This document shows positions 1 through 7,349 of a DNA stretch of 16,278 bases, piece after piece; position 1 is the stretch's first letter; every line of letters begins with the position of its first letter. Source of the DNA: Rhodoferax sp. (GTDB taxonomy: Bacteria; Pseudomonadota; Gammaproteobacteria; Burkholderiales; Burkholderiaceae_C); NCBI GenBank assembly GCA_030683195.1, contig JAUXQA010000099.1, positions 1 to 16,278 on the forward strand, written 5' to 3'. Below the pieces are notes generated by a model. The model had not been told where the DNA came from. It worked only from the letters and a program-made list of their open reading frames with translations, and did not search any database. The position numbers and the translations under genes were made by a program.

Positions 1-392
1 GGCGTGCGTTCACCATACCGGGGAATGACAGGGCCAAACACCGCATCGGCCTGGAAGCGGCGTTGCGCTTCAACGAGCCTCGACAGCCAGTCTGTTTCGG
101 GGGTTTCATCGTCGTCAATAAAGGCGATCCAGTCGCCAGACGCTTTGTGTATTGCGGCGTTGCGCGCCACGGAGATGTTGGGTGCTGGTTCATGCATGAA
201 GACCAGCGTAAGACCTGGTGTACCAAGCCAGGCACTCAATACAGGTAGCGCACTGTGCGCCTGATCGTTATCTACCACCACGACCTCAACACTAGCTTGA
301 AGGTCGGATAGCTGCTGTCGTCCAATGGCGTGGAGCAAGTCCAGCAGCATCGCCGGTCTGCGAAAAGTGCAAATGCAAACGCTAATCAGCAT
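1..392 (-). CDS. GT2 family glycosyltransferase, partial (C-terminus beyond window)
   Basis: Only the first 130 residues are present; the gene continues past the left edge. The N-terminus is a typical GT-A nucleotide-sugar-binding half: a beta-strand opening (ISVCICTFRRP, residues 3-13), a DND motif at 41-43 after a run of valines, the SVARNAAI segment at 74-81, and an acidic DDDE metal-binding motif at 93-96. In this superfamily such proteins transfer a sugar from a nucleotide donor at the cytoplasmic membrane face. The ATG at 390-392 lies 6 bp after the flippase stop, so it is the last visible gene of the minus-strand eps operon. It probably adds one sugar to the lipid-linked repeat unit. 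Donor and acceptor cannot be told from sequence. Family call is firm; role is inferred from context. Confidence 0.88.
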   Translation of the reverse strand, partial: MLISVCICTFRRPAMLLDLLHAIGRQQLSDLQASVEVVVVDNDQAHSALPVLSAWLGTPGLTLVFMHEPAPNISVARNAAIHKASGDWIAFIDDDETPETDWLSRLVEAQRRFQADAVFGPVIPRYGERT

Positions 393-398
393 AAAGAG

Positions 399-1673
399 CT
401 ATTTCAAAACCACTTGTTGACGCCTTGCGCGCGGCAGCATGTAAGCGTAATTTACAACCAGCTCCCACAGTTCCACCAGAATCATGGCGCTGAGCGCTCC
501 CGCCACGCCAAATACAGGTGTCAACGCAAGGGTGGCTGCCAGCAGAATCATCAAGGACACAATGCCTTGCCAGAACATATCACTAAATGTGCCGTAACTG
601 GTCAGTAAAACCGTCCCCACATTGCGAGCTACATTGACTGAAAAATACAGCCCCCAAAGCAGTATCAAATCAGTGACGCCACTGTATTTGTCACCAAAAA
701 CAGGGCCAATCAGCCAGGGAAAAGAGATCAATAGCAGGGCAACATAGCCAAGGGCGAAGCCTTCCATGACTACGGTGGACTTCCAGACAAAAGCCCGGAG
801 TTTCTTATTTTCTGAATTCGCAATCATCTGCCCCATCGCCGGCCGTGCCACGGTGACCCATGCCATTCCGACGATCACAATCGGAATAAGCAGCAATCGC
901 GCCGCATTCAACTCGGCCAAGGCGGCTACGCCTGCCATAGCCCCTGCAAAGTACAGATAGCTGTTATTGCCCAGCCATCCCACCCCCGATCCAATTACCG
1001 CCCAACGACTCAACGACCAAAGCCGTCTGGCATCGGTTCGGTACTTCTCCCAATTTACCTCCTGCGGGGCACCGCGCCAAAGTGTCGCGCTGAACCACAG
1101 CGACGAAATACCGTTCGACGTGGCCAACAACAAAAAAATCAAGTGCACACTGATGTCGCCGGCCACCAGGGAGACCGAGGCACCCAAAATAGTTGCCAGA
1201 ACATAGACAAGGTCCATCCGGGCTACCGCATCAGCCCGGGACTCAATGAACAAGGCGGTTCGACAATACTCACGACTGCCTTGTGCAAATATGAAGGCCG
1301 TAAAAGACAAGCCCAGCAGAACAGGGCTTTTGGTCAGTCCAACCAATGACGTCGTCGCACCAACAGCCGTCCCGGCAATCACCGCCAGCACGGCGGAAGC
1401 CAGCCATTGGAGTCTTGCCGTTCTTGCGACAAAGCGTGATCGCTCATCAGCAGGGAGTCGTGCTGCCAGCGTGTTGAGTGCAGAACCGATTAACGCGCCA
1501 AGAAGCGTTGTTGTCAGCAAGCCAACGCCATAGAGTTGGGAATACAAACCGTAAGTTTCTTTCGATGCGAAGCGTATTAACGCCAACCCAATCAAAAAAC
1601 TCAGGCCGCTCAGCAAGGCCTGGTCGATGACGGATGCCATCGACCGCCACAAGAAGACTTTTCTTCCCGTCAA
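399..1673 (-). CDS. Wzx-like polysaccharide/oligosaccharide flippase (MOP superfamily)
   Basis: This 424-residue protein is hydrophobic throughout, with roughly 12 predicted membrane segments separated by short basic loops, as in polysaccharide flippases of about 400-480 residues. Family-like features include the N-terminal segment with G-rich helices followed by RFASKETYGLYSQLYG (residues about 54-69). These transporters move undecaprenyl-linked repeat units across the inner membrane. The chosen start is TTG at 1671-1673, which overlaps the epsG stop in a TTGA tetranucleotide and implies translational coupling. An alternative ATG at 1638-1640 (MASVIDQ) would remove 11 residues without touching the first membrane helix. 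Placement after epsEFG and before a glycosyltransferase supports a Wzx-type role. No Wzy polymerase is seen beside it. Confidence 0.88.
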   Translation of the reverse strand: MTGRKVFLWRSMASVIDQALLSGLSFLIGLALIRFASKETYGLYSQLYGVGLLTTTLLGALIGSALNTLAARLPADERSRFVARTARLQWLASAVLAVIAGTAVGATTSLVGLTKSPVLLGLSFTAFIFAQGSREYCRTALFIESRADAVARMDLVYVLATILGASVSLVAGDISVHLIFLLLATSNGISSLWFSATLWRGAPQEVNWEKYRTDARRLWSLSRWAVIGSGVGWLGNNSYLYFAGAMAGVAALAELNAARLLLIPIVIVGMAWVTVARPAMGQMIANSENKKLRAFVWKSTVVMEGFALGYVALLLISFPWLIGPVFGDKYSGVTDLILLWGLYFSVNVARNVGTVLLTSYGTFSDMFWQGIVSLMILLAATLALTPVFGVAGALSAMILVELWELVVNYAYMLPRARRQQVVLK

Positions 1674-2707
1674 GGCAGGCTTTCTCTTCTTCGCGACCCC
1701 GATTTTTGGAATATTCCTAGAAAGCGTTTCAAAGAATTTACCAGCTTAGTTTTCACTGAGTCCGTGCTCTTTGGTGCGGTGTTGTACACAATGCCCAGCA
1801 CATTCACGCCGTGGGATTCCATCTCGGCCTTGGAGCGCTTCAAGTCGTCCAATTTGCTCATGTTTTCCCTGGCAACAAACAAGGCGTATCCCGTTTGCCC
1901 CGCAATGATCTGGGAATCTGCCCACTTCAGGGACGAGGGTGTGTCCACAATGAACACCTTAACTTTCCGCGACAAAGTTTCAATCAGGCTCTTCAGCCTG
2001 GGGGCACTCAAAATCTCCACGGGGTTGGGCGGGGGCGGCCCAGATCCGAGGACCCAAAAATTCTTCGTCACCTCAGGGATCGCATCAAGCGAACCCAAGC
2101 TGCGCTTGGCCAGAATCGTTGAAAGACCCGTCTGGTTTGACAAGTTGAAGAGGGTGTGCAGGGTCGGGTTTCTAAAATTCGCATCAATCAACATCGTCCT
2201 GATGTTCAATTGAGCAAAAGAGATCGCCAAACTGGCGGCAATATGACTCTTGCCCTCTCCTGTAGTCGGGCTCAGAATGGCCAGAACAATGGTCGCCTCG
2301 CCTTCCAGGCGGGAGATCAGTTCGGACCGCAGGCGCTTGATGGCTTCCGCCGCTTCTCCGTCCGGGGCGTGCAGTATGTCAAGTGTCTTGCTGATGGATG
2401 TTGCGTCAATGGTGGGAAACGAGCTGTAATTAAACTGCGTATTCAAGGCTTCGCGAACTTCTGTTTCACTCAGCAAACCAAGCCGGATCGCCGCGTCGCC
2501 AAACCGGATGTCGAGCCGCTTTTGCAACGCCACAATCATGTCTACGTCTTCAACGGTCAGTCTCTTGGCTCTGACATAGGCATCACCCATGCGACCTCTG
2601 CGCATCACCTCTTTTGAGGATAGCTGACCAAATGATGATTGACTTGAATCTAGCGGGGTGAAGGCTGACTCTTCTGTATGCGGGGGGACGGATTCAGGAC
2701 TGTTCAT
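1670..2707 (-). CDS. epsG: EpsG-type chain-length tyrosine-kinase-like ATPase (BY-kinase family)
   Basis: This cytoplasmic P-loop protein of 345 residues works with a Wzz-type membrane protein in polymer length control. Residues about 40-95 resemble the MshEN/GspE-N-like module typical of EpsG, with repeated LT.ED and FGDAAIRLGLL signatures. The kinase core has Walker A SPTTGEGKS (146-154), Walker A' around LIDAN (173-177) and Walker B FIVDTP (252-257). EpsG of the Methylobacillus EPS locus is a known family of this type, and its gene normally follows epsF as here (9-bp gap). The C-terminal tail after Y308 is basic and has no tyrosine, so the usual autophosphorylated Tyr cluster is absent. 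The catalytic core looks complete; kinase activity is unproven. The gene overlaps the flippase start by 4 bp. Confidence 0.9.
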   Translation of the reverse strand: MNSPESVPPHTEESAFTPLDSSQSSFGQLSSKEVMRRGRMGDAYVRAKRLTVEDVDMIVALQKRLDIRFGDAAIRLGLLSETEVREALNTQFNYSSFPTIDATSISKTLDILHAPDGEAAEAIKRLRSELISRLEGEATIVLAILSPTTGEGKSHIAASLAISFAQLNIRTMLIDANFRNPTLHTLFNLSNQTGLSTILAKRSLGSLDAIPEVTKNFWVLGSGPPPPNPVEILSAPRLKSLIETLSRKVKVFIVDTPSSLKWADSQIIAGQTGYALFVARENMSKLDDLKRSKAEMESHGVNVLGIVYNTAPKSTDSVKTKLVNSLKRFLGIFQKSGSRRRESLP

Positions 2708-2716
2708 TATTAATTC

Positions 2717-4105
2717 TTAACGGTCGCGTTCACTGGAGCGCCCGAGAACGCTCATATTGAGCCCTCGCTCCAAGTCGTGCAGATGCCGCACGCGACGCCC
2801 GGTGATCTCAGTCAGGAAAACCAGGCCCAGTCCCAGCAGCAGGCCGACTGGAATACTCATCAGGAGGTTCAGTTGAAGTTTGGGTTTTGAATGGGAATAG
2901 GGTGCAACAGCCCAACGTATGACCGATAAACTGACGCTGTTCACCGTGCTGGCTATGAGTAACTCGTCGTATTTTTGTACCGCAGAATTGTAAATTTTTT
3001 GAACAGTTTCCAACTGCCGTTGGTAGGAGCCGATCACATCCCGGTGCTTCTTGTTTTCCAGCATGCCTTGCTGCTTGTTCTGTATTTCCGAGAGCAAAGT
3101 CTGCTCTTGCTGTTCAAATCGGCGCTCTTCCTGCAGAACCGCCGTTAAAGCCACTTCAGCTTCGCGATTCAATCGCATTGCCAAGACCTCTCTCTCCGCA
3201 ATAATTATTTTGAATTTGGGATGATTGCGCCCATACACACTGCCAATCTCCGCCATCTGACGATCCAGTTCAGCCAGCCTGAGTCTGAGTTCTGGAATGC
3301 CGCGCAGCTGGGCTATTTCAGGTATTTCCGACGCAGGGATCCCAGCTTTGACCATCGCCAGCACGCCTTTGTGTTTGGCGTTCGCCTCCAGCCGCAAACT
3401 TTGTACTGTGGATGTTCTTGAAGACAGCTCGTTGAGTTGGCGCGAACCGATGTCCAGGCGTTCATCGGCATCTACGATGGCGTATTTTTGCTGGTATTCG
3501 GTGATCGAGCGTTGTATGGTGTCCACCTCCCGCCGTAAGGTCTCAAGCTGGATGCTGTATTGCTCCTGCCTGGACTTTGCTGGCGCCGAACTGATGCGCA
3601 GGACTAAATCCATGTAGGCCCGCAGTGCAGCGTTCAGCGCGTCGCGAGCCTGGGTCGGGCTATTGCCGGTGTACCGGACTTCCACCAAACGGCTGCTCCT
3701 GCGCAGGACGACCTCGAGATTTTTGATGACTTGAGCCGTCAGGATACTCCGGGTTTTTTCTTCGCCGTCCTTCGCCACCATCTTCTTGACATCGGGGTCC
3801 GACATCATCTTGGTGGCATTGATCATGCTGTTGGCGACCTCCTGGCTGAGAATCATGTCAACTTGGGTTTGCATGTAACTCTCATCAAGCATCGGGCTAA
3901 ATTGCCGCCCGGCCAGTGGGTCGTTGGCCTTGAAGTCCACAAAAATATCGGCTGTGGCTGTGTAGGATTTCGGGATGAACTTCGTGATGGCAAAAGTAGC
4001 GAGTACTGTCAGGACAAGGACGAGCAGCATCATCCGCTTGCCCGCACGCAATATCGCAAAGAGCTGTTCAAACGACAGCCCGCTGGCGTAAGTGCTTGTG
4101 CTCAT
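2717..4105 (-). CDS. epsF: EpsF-type chain-length determinant protein (Wzz family)
   Basis: This 462-residue inner-membrane protein has the Wzz/PCP architecture: a first transmembrane helix at about 25-44, a conserved stretch just after it (SYTATADIFVDF, about 47-58), a long periplasmic coiled-coil region of about 370 residues, and a second transmembrane helix at about 412-432 preceded by proline-rich SHSKPKLQ. The 30-residue cytosolic tail is arginine-rich. The LAGRQF and YMQTQVDMI segments are typical of EpsF. Such proteins set polymer length and link the inner-membrane assembly to the outer-membrane exporter, with EpsG supplying the ATPase part. The ATG at 4103-4105 is 3 bp after the epsE stop, so it is operonic. 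Family call is strong; the gene name follows the Methylobacillus eps nomenclature. Confidence 0.92.
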   Translation of the reverse strand: MSTSTYASGLSFEQLFAILRAGKRMMLLVLVLTVLATFAITKFIPKSYTATADIFVDFKANDPLAGRQFSPMLDESYMQTQVDMILSQEVANSMINATKMMSDPDVKKMVAKDGEEKTRSILTAQVIKNLEVVLRRSSRLVEVRYTGNSPTQARDALNAALRAYMDLVLRISSAPAKSRQEQYSIQLETLRREVDTIQRSITEYQQKYAIVDADERLDIGSRQLNELSSRTSTVQSLRLEANAKHKGVLAMVKAGIPASEIPEIAQLRGIPELRLRLAELDRQMAEIGSVYGRNHPKFKIIIAEREVLAMRLNREAEVALTAVLQEERRFEQQEQTLLSEIQNKQQGMLENKKHRDVIGSYQRQLETVQKIYNSAVQKYDELLIASTVNSVSLSVIRWAVAPYSHSKPKLQLNLLMSIPVGLLLGLGLVFLTEITGRRVRHLHDLERGLNMSVLGRSSERDR

Positions 4106-4108
4106 CGC

Positions 4109-5059
4109 TTAGAAAAGCCGCTCATCGACATAGATCACGTCACCACCCAAAACGGGATAGCCTAAATCCGGTGTGACCTCCCGAATCTTCTGATCCAGAT
4201 CTTTGCGGTGGATGCGTATTCGCTTCATTGAGCCGCGATCTGTCACTCCGCCACTGATTGATAAAACACGCATGACATTGAGTTCGGGCTCCATGGGATA
4301 AGCGCCAGGCTTGCGGACTTCTCCAAAAACATAGAATAGTTTTTGCTGGGCAACAAAAACAACATCATCATTTTTCAACTCCAGGTCGATGTCATCTTTG
4401 GTGGAGTCGAGTATCTGACCCATACTGACCGTAATCTCTTGCCGCTGACTCTCTGAACCTTTCAATACACTGCGTCGAATCAAAATAGCGTTCGAGTCGG
4501 CTCGCTGGGTCAAACCACCCGCTGTGGCCAGGGCGTCCAGAATCGTCATTTTTCCCGCGATGACAAACCGACCCGGTTTTTGTACTTCTCCCAGAACAGA
4601 CATCATTTGGCTTCGAACCTGTCGAACCTGAATGGACACCTCAGGATTCAACAGATATTGGCCTTCTTTCAAGCGCTGTGAAATCAGCTTTTCTATGGTG
4701 GGCGGGGTCAGCCCACCCACTTTGAGCGTACCAATTAGTGGCAATGTCACTTGCAGATTGTCGTTAACCGTCACTTCGGCAGACATATCCGGTTGGCCAA
4801 AGACCGTGATGAAAATCTGATCTCCCACGCCAATTGACAAGCGATCTGGTGCGGGCGCGATCGAAAGGTTTTCCACCGGAGAGGCGGTGGGGCTTGTATT
4901 TGGCAACGCGCGCGCGGGTGTCCATTGATTTTCCAGTGGCAGGCTGAGAGGGCGTGATTGCGCCAAGCTCGGGGTAGCTCCTGAAGCAGATGCCAGCGCA
5001 GCAAATACAACGTGCAAAATGGCCCATCTTGTAGACGCGACCAACTTCGTTTTCTTCAA
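4109..5059 (-). CDS. epsE: EpsE polysaccharide export outer-membrane protein (Wza/Poly_export family)
   Basis: This 316-residue exported protein starts with a signal peptide (KK at 2-3, hydrophobic core at about 13-27, likely cleavage after SLA at 33). The Poly_export domain follows (RLSIGVGDQIFITVFGQP, 73-90), then two SLBB-type beta-grasp segments recognisable by VLGEVQKPGRF (155-165) and VFGEVRKPGAY (244-254). Wza-type proteins form the outer-membrane channel for the polymer. No cysteine lipobox is present, unlike classic Wza lipoproteins. The start is TTG at 5057-5059: the in-frame codons upstream reach a TGA without a standard start, a GGGAA-like ribosome site precedes it, and the lysine-rich n-region fits. 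It is the first gene of the minus-strand eps operon and is divergent from the TPR gene. Confidence 0.92.
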   Translation of the reverse strand: MKKTKLVASTRWAILHVVFAALASASGATPSLAQSRPLSLPLENQWTPARALPNTSPTASPVENLSIAPAPDRLSIGVGDQIFITVFGQPDMSAEVTVNDNLQVTLPLIGTLKVGGLTPPTIEKLISQRLKEGQYLLNPEVSIQVRQVRSQMMSVLGEVQKPGRFVIAGKMTILDALATAGGLTQRADSNAILIRRSVLKGSESQRQEITVSMGQILDSTKDDIDLELKNDDVVFVAQQKLFYVFGEVRKPGAYPMEPELNVMRVLSISGGVTDRGSMKRIRIHRKDLDQKIREVTPDLGYPVLGGDVIYVDERLF

Positions 5060-5160
5060 TGTGGTTTCCCGAAAAATTGCTATTCAACTACGTTTCGGCC
5101 GTTTTGTCTCAAAACAAAAAACTCTCTGTCAATATGGGCGGTCACTTGGGGGGTGAATAC

Positions 5161-5241
5161 GTGAATCGCCGTGAAAAATTTCCACTATTGTCGCTTAAGC
5201 TTATTGTTTCCAAGGTCAAGAAGTTATTGGTGTTCGAGTAG
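5161..5241 (+). CDS. Candidate 26-codon leader ORF upstream of the TPR gene
   Basis: A GTG at 5161 opens a 26-residue ORF rich in Lys/Arg and Leu/Val (starts VNRREKFPLLSL). It is preceded by GGGGGTGA at 5149-5156, one mismatch from the ideal anti-Shine-Dalgarno complement and at good spacing. Its TAG stop (5239-5241) overlaps the TAGGAG ribosome site of the next gene, an arrangement compatible with translational coupling. The same frame is open back to 5059, but that extension runs into the epsE start. It could be a regulatory leader or a small basic amphipathic peptide. It could also be chance, since AT-rich intergenic DNA easily yields short ORFs. No function is proposed. Confidence 0.35.
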   Translation: MNRREKFPLLSLKLIVSKVKKLLVFE

Positions 5242-5244
5242 GAG
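5239..5244 (+). promoter_or_regulatory. Ribosome binding site of the TPR gene, overlapping the leader stop codon
   Basis: TAGGAG lies 3 nt before the ATG at 5248. It supports this start and includes the stop codon of the 26-codon leader ORF. Confidence 0.55.
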
Positions 5245-5247
5245 TCG

Positions 5248-6363
5248 ATGTTGAATTATTTCAGGGATGTACTCATTGCGTCGACGATGGTTATCGTGAT
5301 GAACACGTTTTCTGTTGAGGCTGTCAGCCAGACGTTGCCCAGGTTCGCAGACTCACAGCCTGTCGCGGGACTCAATGTCAAAGAAACGGAGCTTCAGCTT
5401 TTTCGTCTCAGTGAACAGTTGTTGCAAGATCCACAAAATCCGCAGTTATTGCTTCAAAAAGGCATTTACTTGTCTGATCTCGGACGGTTACAGGCCGCCT
5501 TCGACGTTTTTGATGCTTTGCGTGTAGCGTTTCCGGAGCAGGCTGCACCTTATGTCAACCTCGCCGCCATTCATGCCCGATGGGGACGTCTGGAAGATGC
5601 CCGCATCATGCTGATGAAGTCCAGTGCCCTTCAAGATGACCGATTTCAAACCCATCTCAGTCTCGCCGCTGTCAATGTGAGCCTGGCGCTCGAAGCGCTG
5701 GTAAAAGCAAGGGATCTCAACCCTGGGGACAAGGCGACTCAAAGTCGACTGGATGCTTTGCAGAAGTACATTGACGTAACCCAGGAAACCAGTAACGGAC
5801 CCGCCAGCCAAGCCAGCGTGGTTGCCGTTGAGCCCACTCAACGGTCGAGCGCTGCCCCGGTCAAGAAAGATCAATCCAGCGCGAGCCGCGAGCCCCTGAA
5901 GCCCCGGCAACCCCCCAAGCCGTCGGGCAACAAACTGAGGCTGGAGAACCTGGACCTCAGCGAAGAGGGCCCTGTTTCTGCGCCGATCACATCCCCGGGC
6001 TCATCGACTAGCGGTGACATGCGTCTCCAGGCCGATGTACTGACGGTGCTGCAGTCATGGGTCAAGGCCTGGAACGCCAAGTCTTATGATGCTTACCTCT
6101 CGCACTACAGCACGTCCTTTGTGCCTGTGGATGGCGTCACATTTGAAAGCTGGCGCCAACGCAAGAAGGTGCTGATGGAGAATGCCAAGTTCATCCGGGT
6201 TGAAATCAACGTTCTGGATGTCCGGTTTGATGGCCCGATAGCCACTGTTCGTGTTCAGCAAACCTATCAATCCAACCGCTACTCGGACAAGAGCCGAAAA
6301 GAAGTCCGGTTGCGGCTGGAGGAGGGGCGATGGAAGTTGCTGTCTGAACAAGTTGTCAATTAG
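5248..6363 (+). CDS. Exported TPR protein with C-terminal NTF2-like (Cds6-C-type) domain
   Basis: This 371-residue protein starts with a probable signal peptide (hydrophobic core LIASTMVIVM, about 9-18; cleavage near 26-28), so it should be periplasmic or envelope-associated. Three TPR-like repeats span about 47-175 (ELQLFRLSEQLL, LGRLQAAFDVF, WGRLEDARIML, ALEALVKARDLNP). A Ser/Pro/Lys-rich linker covers about 180-255. The C-terminal 110 residues (LQSWVKAWNAKSYDAYLSHY onward, ending in EGRWKLLSEQ) match the NTF2-like domain often found behind TPRs or behind YkuD L,D-transpeptidase domains. No transpeptidase domain is present here. It is divergent from epsE and upstream of a glycosyltransferase. 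Periplasmic TPR proteins serve as scaffolds in other exopolysaccharide systems, so an assembly role is plausible but inferred. Confidence 0.8.
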   Translation: MLNYFRDVLIASTMVIVMNTFSVEAVSQTLPRFADSQPVAGLNVKETELQLFRLSEQLLQDPQNPQLLLQKGIYLSDLGRLQAAFDVFDALRVAFPEQAAPYVNLAAIHARWGRLEDARIMLMKSSALQDDRFQTHLSLAAVNVSLALEALVKARDLNPGDKATQSRLDALQKYIDVTQETSNGPASQASVVAVEPTQRSSAAPVKKDQSSASREPLKPRQPPKPSGNKLRLENLDLSEEGPVSAPITSPGSSTSGDMRLQADVLTVLQSWVKAWNAKSYDAYLSHYSTSFVPVDGVTFESWRQRKKVLMENAKFIRVEINVLDVRFDGPIATVRVQQTYQSNRYSDKSRKEVRLRLEEGRWKLLSEQVVN

Positions 6364-6419
6364 GCCTCTCGCATTGACAGAGTTTTTATCATTTTTTCCA
6401 CTACACGAGTTGTGCGCCC

Positions 6420-7322
6420 ATGAACGTTGCAGGCATTCCTGATAGACCCAAAACCGTCGTGCCCCTGGTGATCGTTTCGCCCGTCAGGGACGAGGCAGCA
6501 CTGATCTCCAAAACACTTGATTCGGTGGTCGCGCAAACCGTGCAGCCCCTTGAATGGGTCATTGTGGACGATGGCTCCACCGACGACACGGCCGCCATTG
6601 CTCAACGGTATGCAGACAAGTACCCCTTCATTCATCTGGTCACCATCAAAGACCGCGGATTTCGCAAACTCGGCGGTGGTGTGGTCGCCGCCTTCAAGTT
6701 TGGACTGACCCAGATCAGGGCCTCCCAGTACGACTACATTGCCAAACTTGACGGCGACATGTCGTTTGCCCCGCAATACCTTGAGATCATGTTCAAGGCC
6801 TTTGATGACAATCCCAAACTCGCCGCAGTTTCAGGGAAAGTGTTCCGCCCTGAAAATGGAAAGTTGATTGAAGAGTGGACCATTGACGAGCATGTCGCGG
6901 GGCAGTTCAAACTCTACCGTTGGACCGCATTTTGTGAGATTGGTGGTTTTGTCGAAGAGGTACTCTGGGACGGTATCGATATTCATACCGCCCGCATGAA
7001 GGGTTGGCACACCCAGAGTTTTGACCACCCTGACGCCAGACTCATGCACCACCGGCTCATGGGGTCCTCTGATAAAAACGTTTACCGGGGTCGCTTGCGT
7101 CTGGGCCGTGGCATCTACTTCATGGGTTACCACCCCCTGTATGCACTGGCTTCCAGCATTTTCAGAATGCGGGAAAAACCCTTCATCATCGGCGGCGTCC
7201 TCATCATGGCGGGCTTTGTGAAGGCCTTCTTTCAAGGAGTGCCCCGCTATGACAACCCGGAGTTCAGGGCGTACCTGCAGAATTGGCAACTAAAAAAGCT
7301 CAAGGAAAAGGTCTGGGGCTGA
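6420..7322 (+). CDS. GT2 family glycosyltransferase
   Basis: This 300-residue protein has a complete GT-A fold signature: VIVSPVRDEA at 17-26, VDDGSTDDT at 49-57, KDRGFRKLGGG at 77-87, the DGD metal motif at 111-113, and WDGID at 183-187 in the acceptor region. A hydrophobic stretch at about 255-272 may lie against the membrane; there is no multi-span domain, so it is not a processive synthase. The ATG follows the TPR stop by 56 bp without a clear ribosome site, and the two genes are probably co-transcribed. It is one of two glycosyltransferases in the locus and probably builds the repeat unit. Sugar specificity cannot be assigned. Confidence 0.9.
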   Translation: MNVAGIPDRPKTVVPLVIVSPVRDEAALISKTLDSVVAQTVQPLEWVIVDDGSTDDTAAIAQRYADKYPFIHLVTIKDRGFRKLGGGVVAAFKFGLTQIRASQYDYIAKLDGDMSFAPQYLEIMFKAFDDNPKLAAVSGKVFRPENGKLIEEWTIDEHVAGQFKLYRWTAFCEIGGFVEEVLWDGIDIHTARMKGWHTQSFDHPDARLMHHRLMGSSDKNVYRGRLRLGRGIYFMGYHPLYALASSIFRMREKPFIIGGVLIMAGFVKAFFQGVPRYDNPEFRAYLQNWQLKKLKEKVWG

Positions 7323-7333
7323 AGCAGCAGACG

Positions 7334-7346
7334 TGGCCGCCGGCCA
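7334..7346. repeat. Small perfect hairpin between convergent genes
   Basis: A TGGCC/GGCCA inverted repeat with a 3-nt loop sits in the 27-bp gap between the converging GT2 and ATP-grasp genes. Neither strand has a U-run directly after the stem, so it is at best a weak bidirectional stop signal. Confidence 0.25.
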
Positions 7347-7349
7347 TGC

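Larger units (their letters stand above)
5060..5247. promoter_or_regulatory. Divergent AT-rich intergenic region between epsE and the TPR gene
   Basis: This 188-bp AT-rich gap must hold the start signals of both the eps operon (minus) and the TPR/GT2 genes (plus). A perfect TTGACA hexamer lies on the minus strand at 5127-5132, but no good -10 follows at the right distance. A 6-bp perfect inverted repeat with a TCT loop (GTTTTG/CAAAAC) spans 5101-5115 and could be a small operator. A candidate leader ORF (5161-5241) occupies the right part. The region as a regulatory gap is clear; individual promoter elements are not established. Confidence 0.5.

Noticed and set aside
5104..5135. Possible plus-strand sigma-70 promoter (TTGTCT and CAATAT)
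   Set aside because: The spacer is 20 bp and both boxes are poor.
5059..5160. Upstream half of the 60-codon plus-strand ORF before the TPR gene
   Set aside because: It abuts the epsE start and has no ribosome site; only the GTG-start part from 5161 has a good one.
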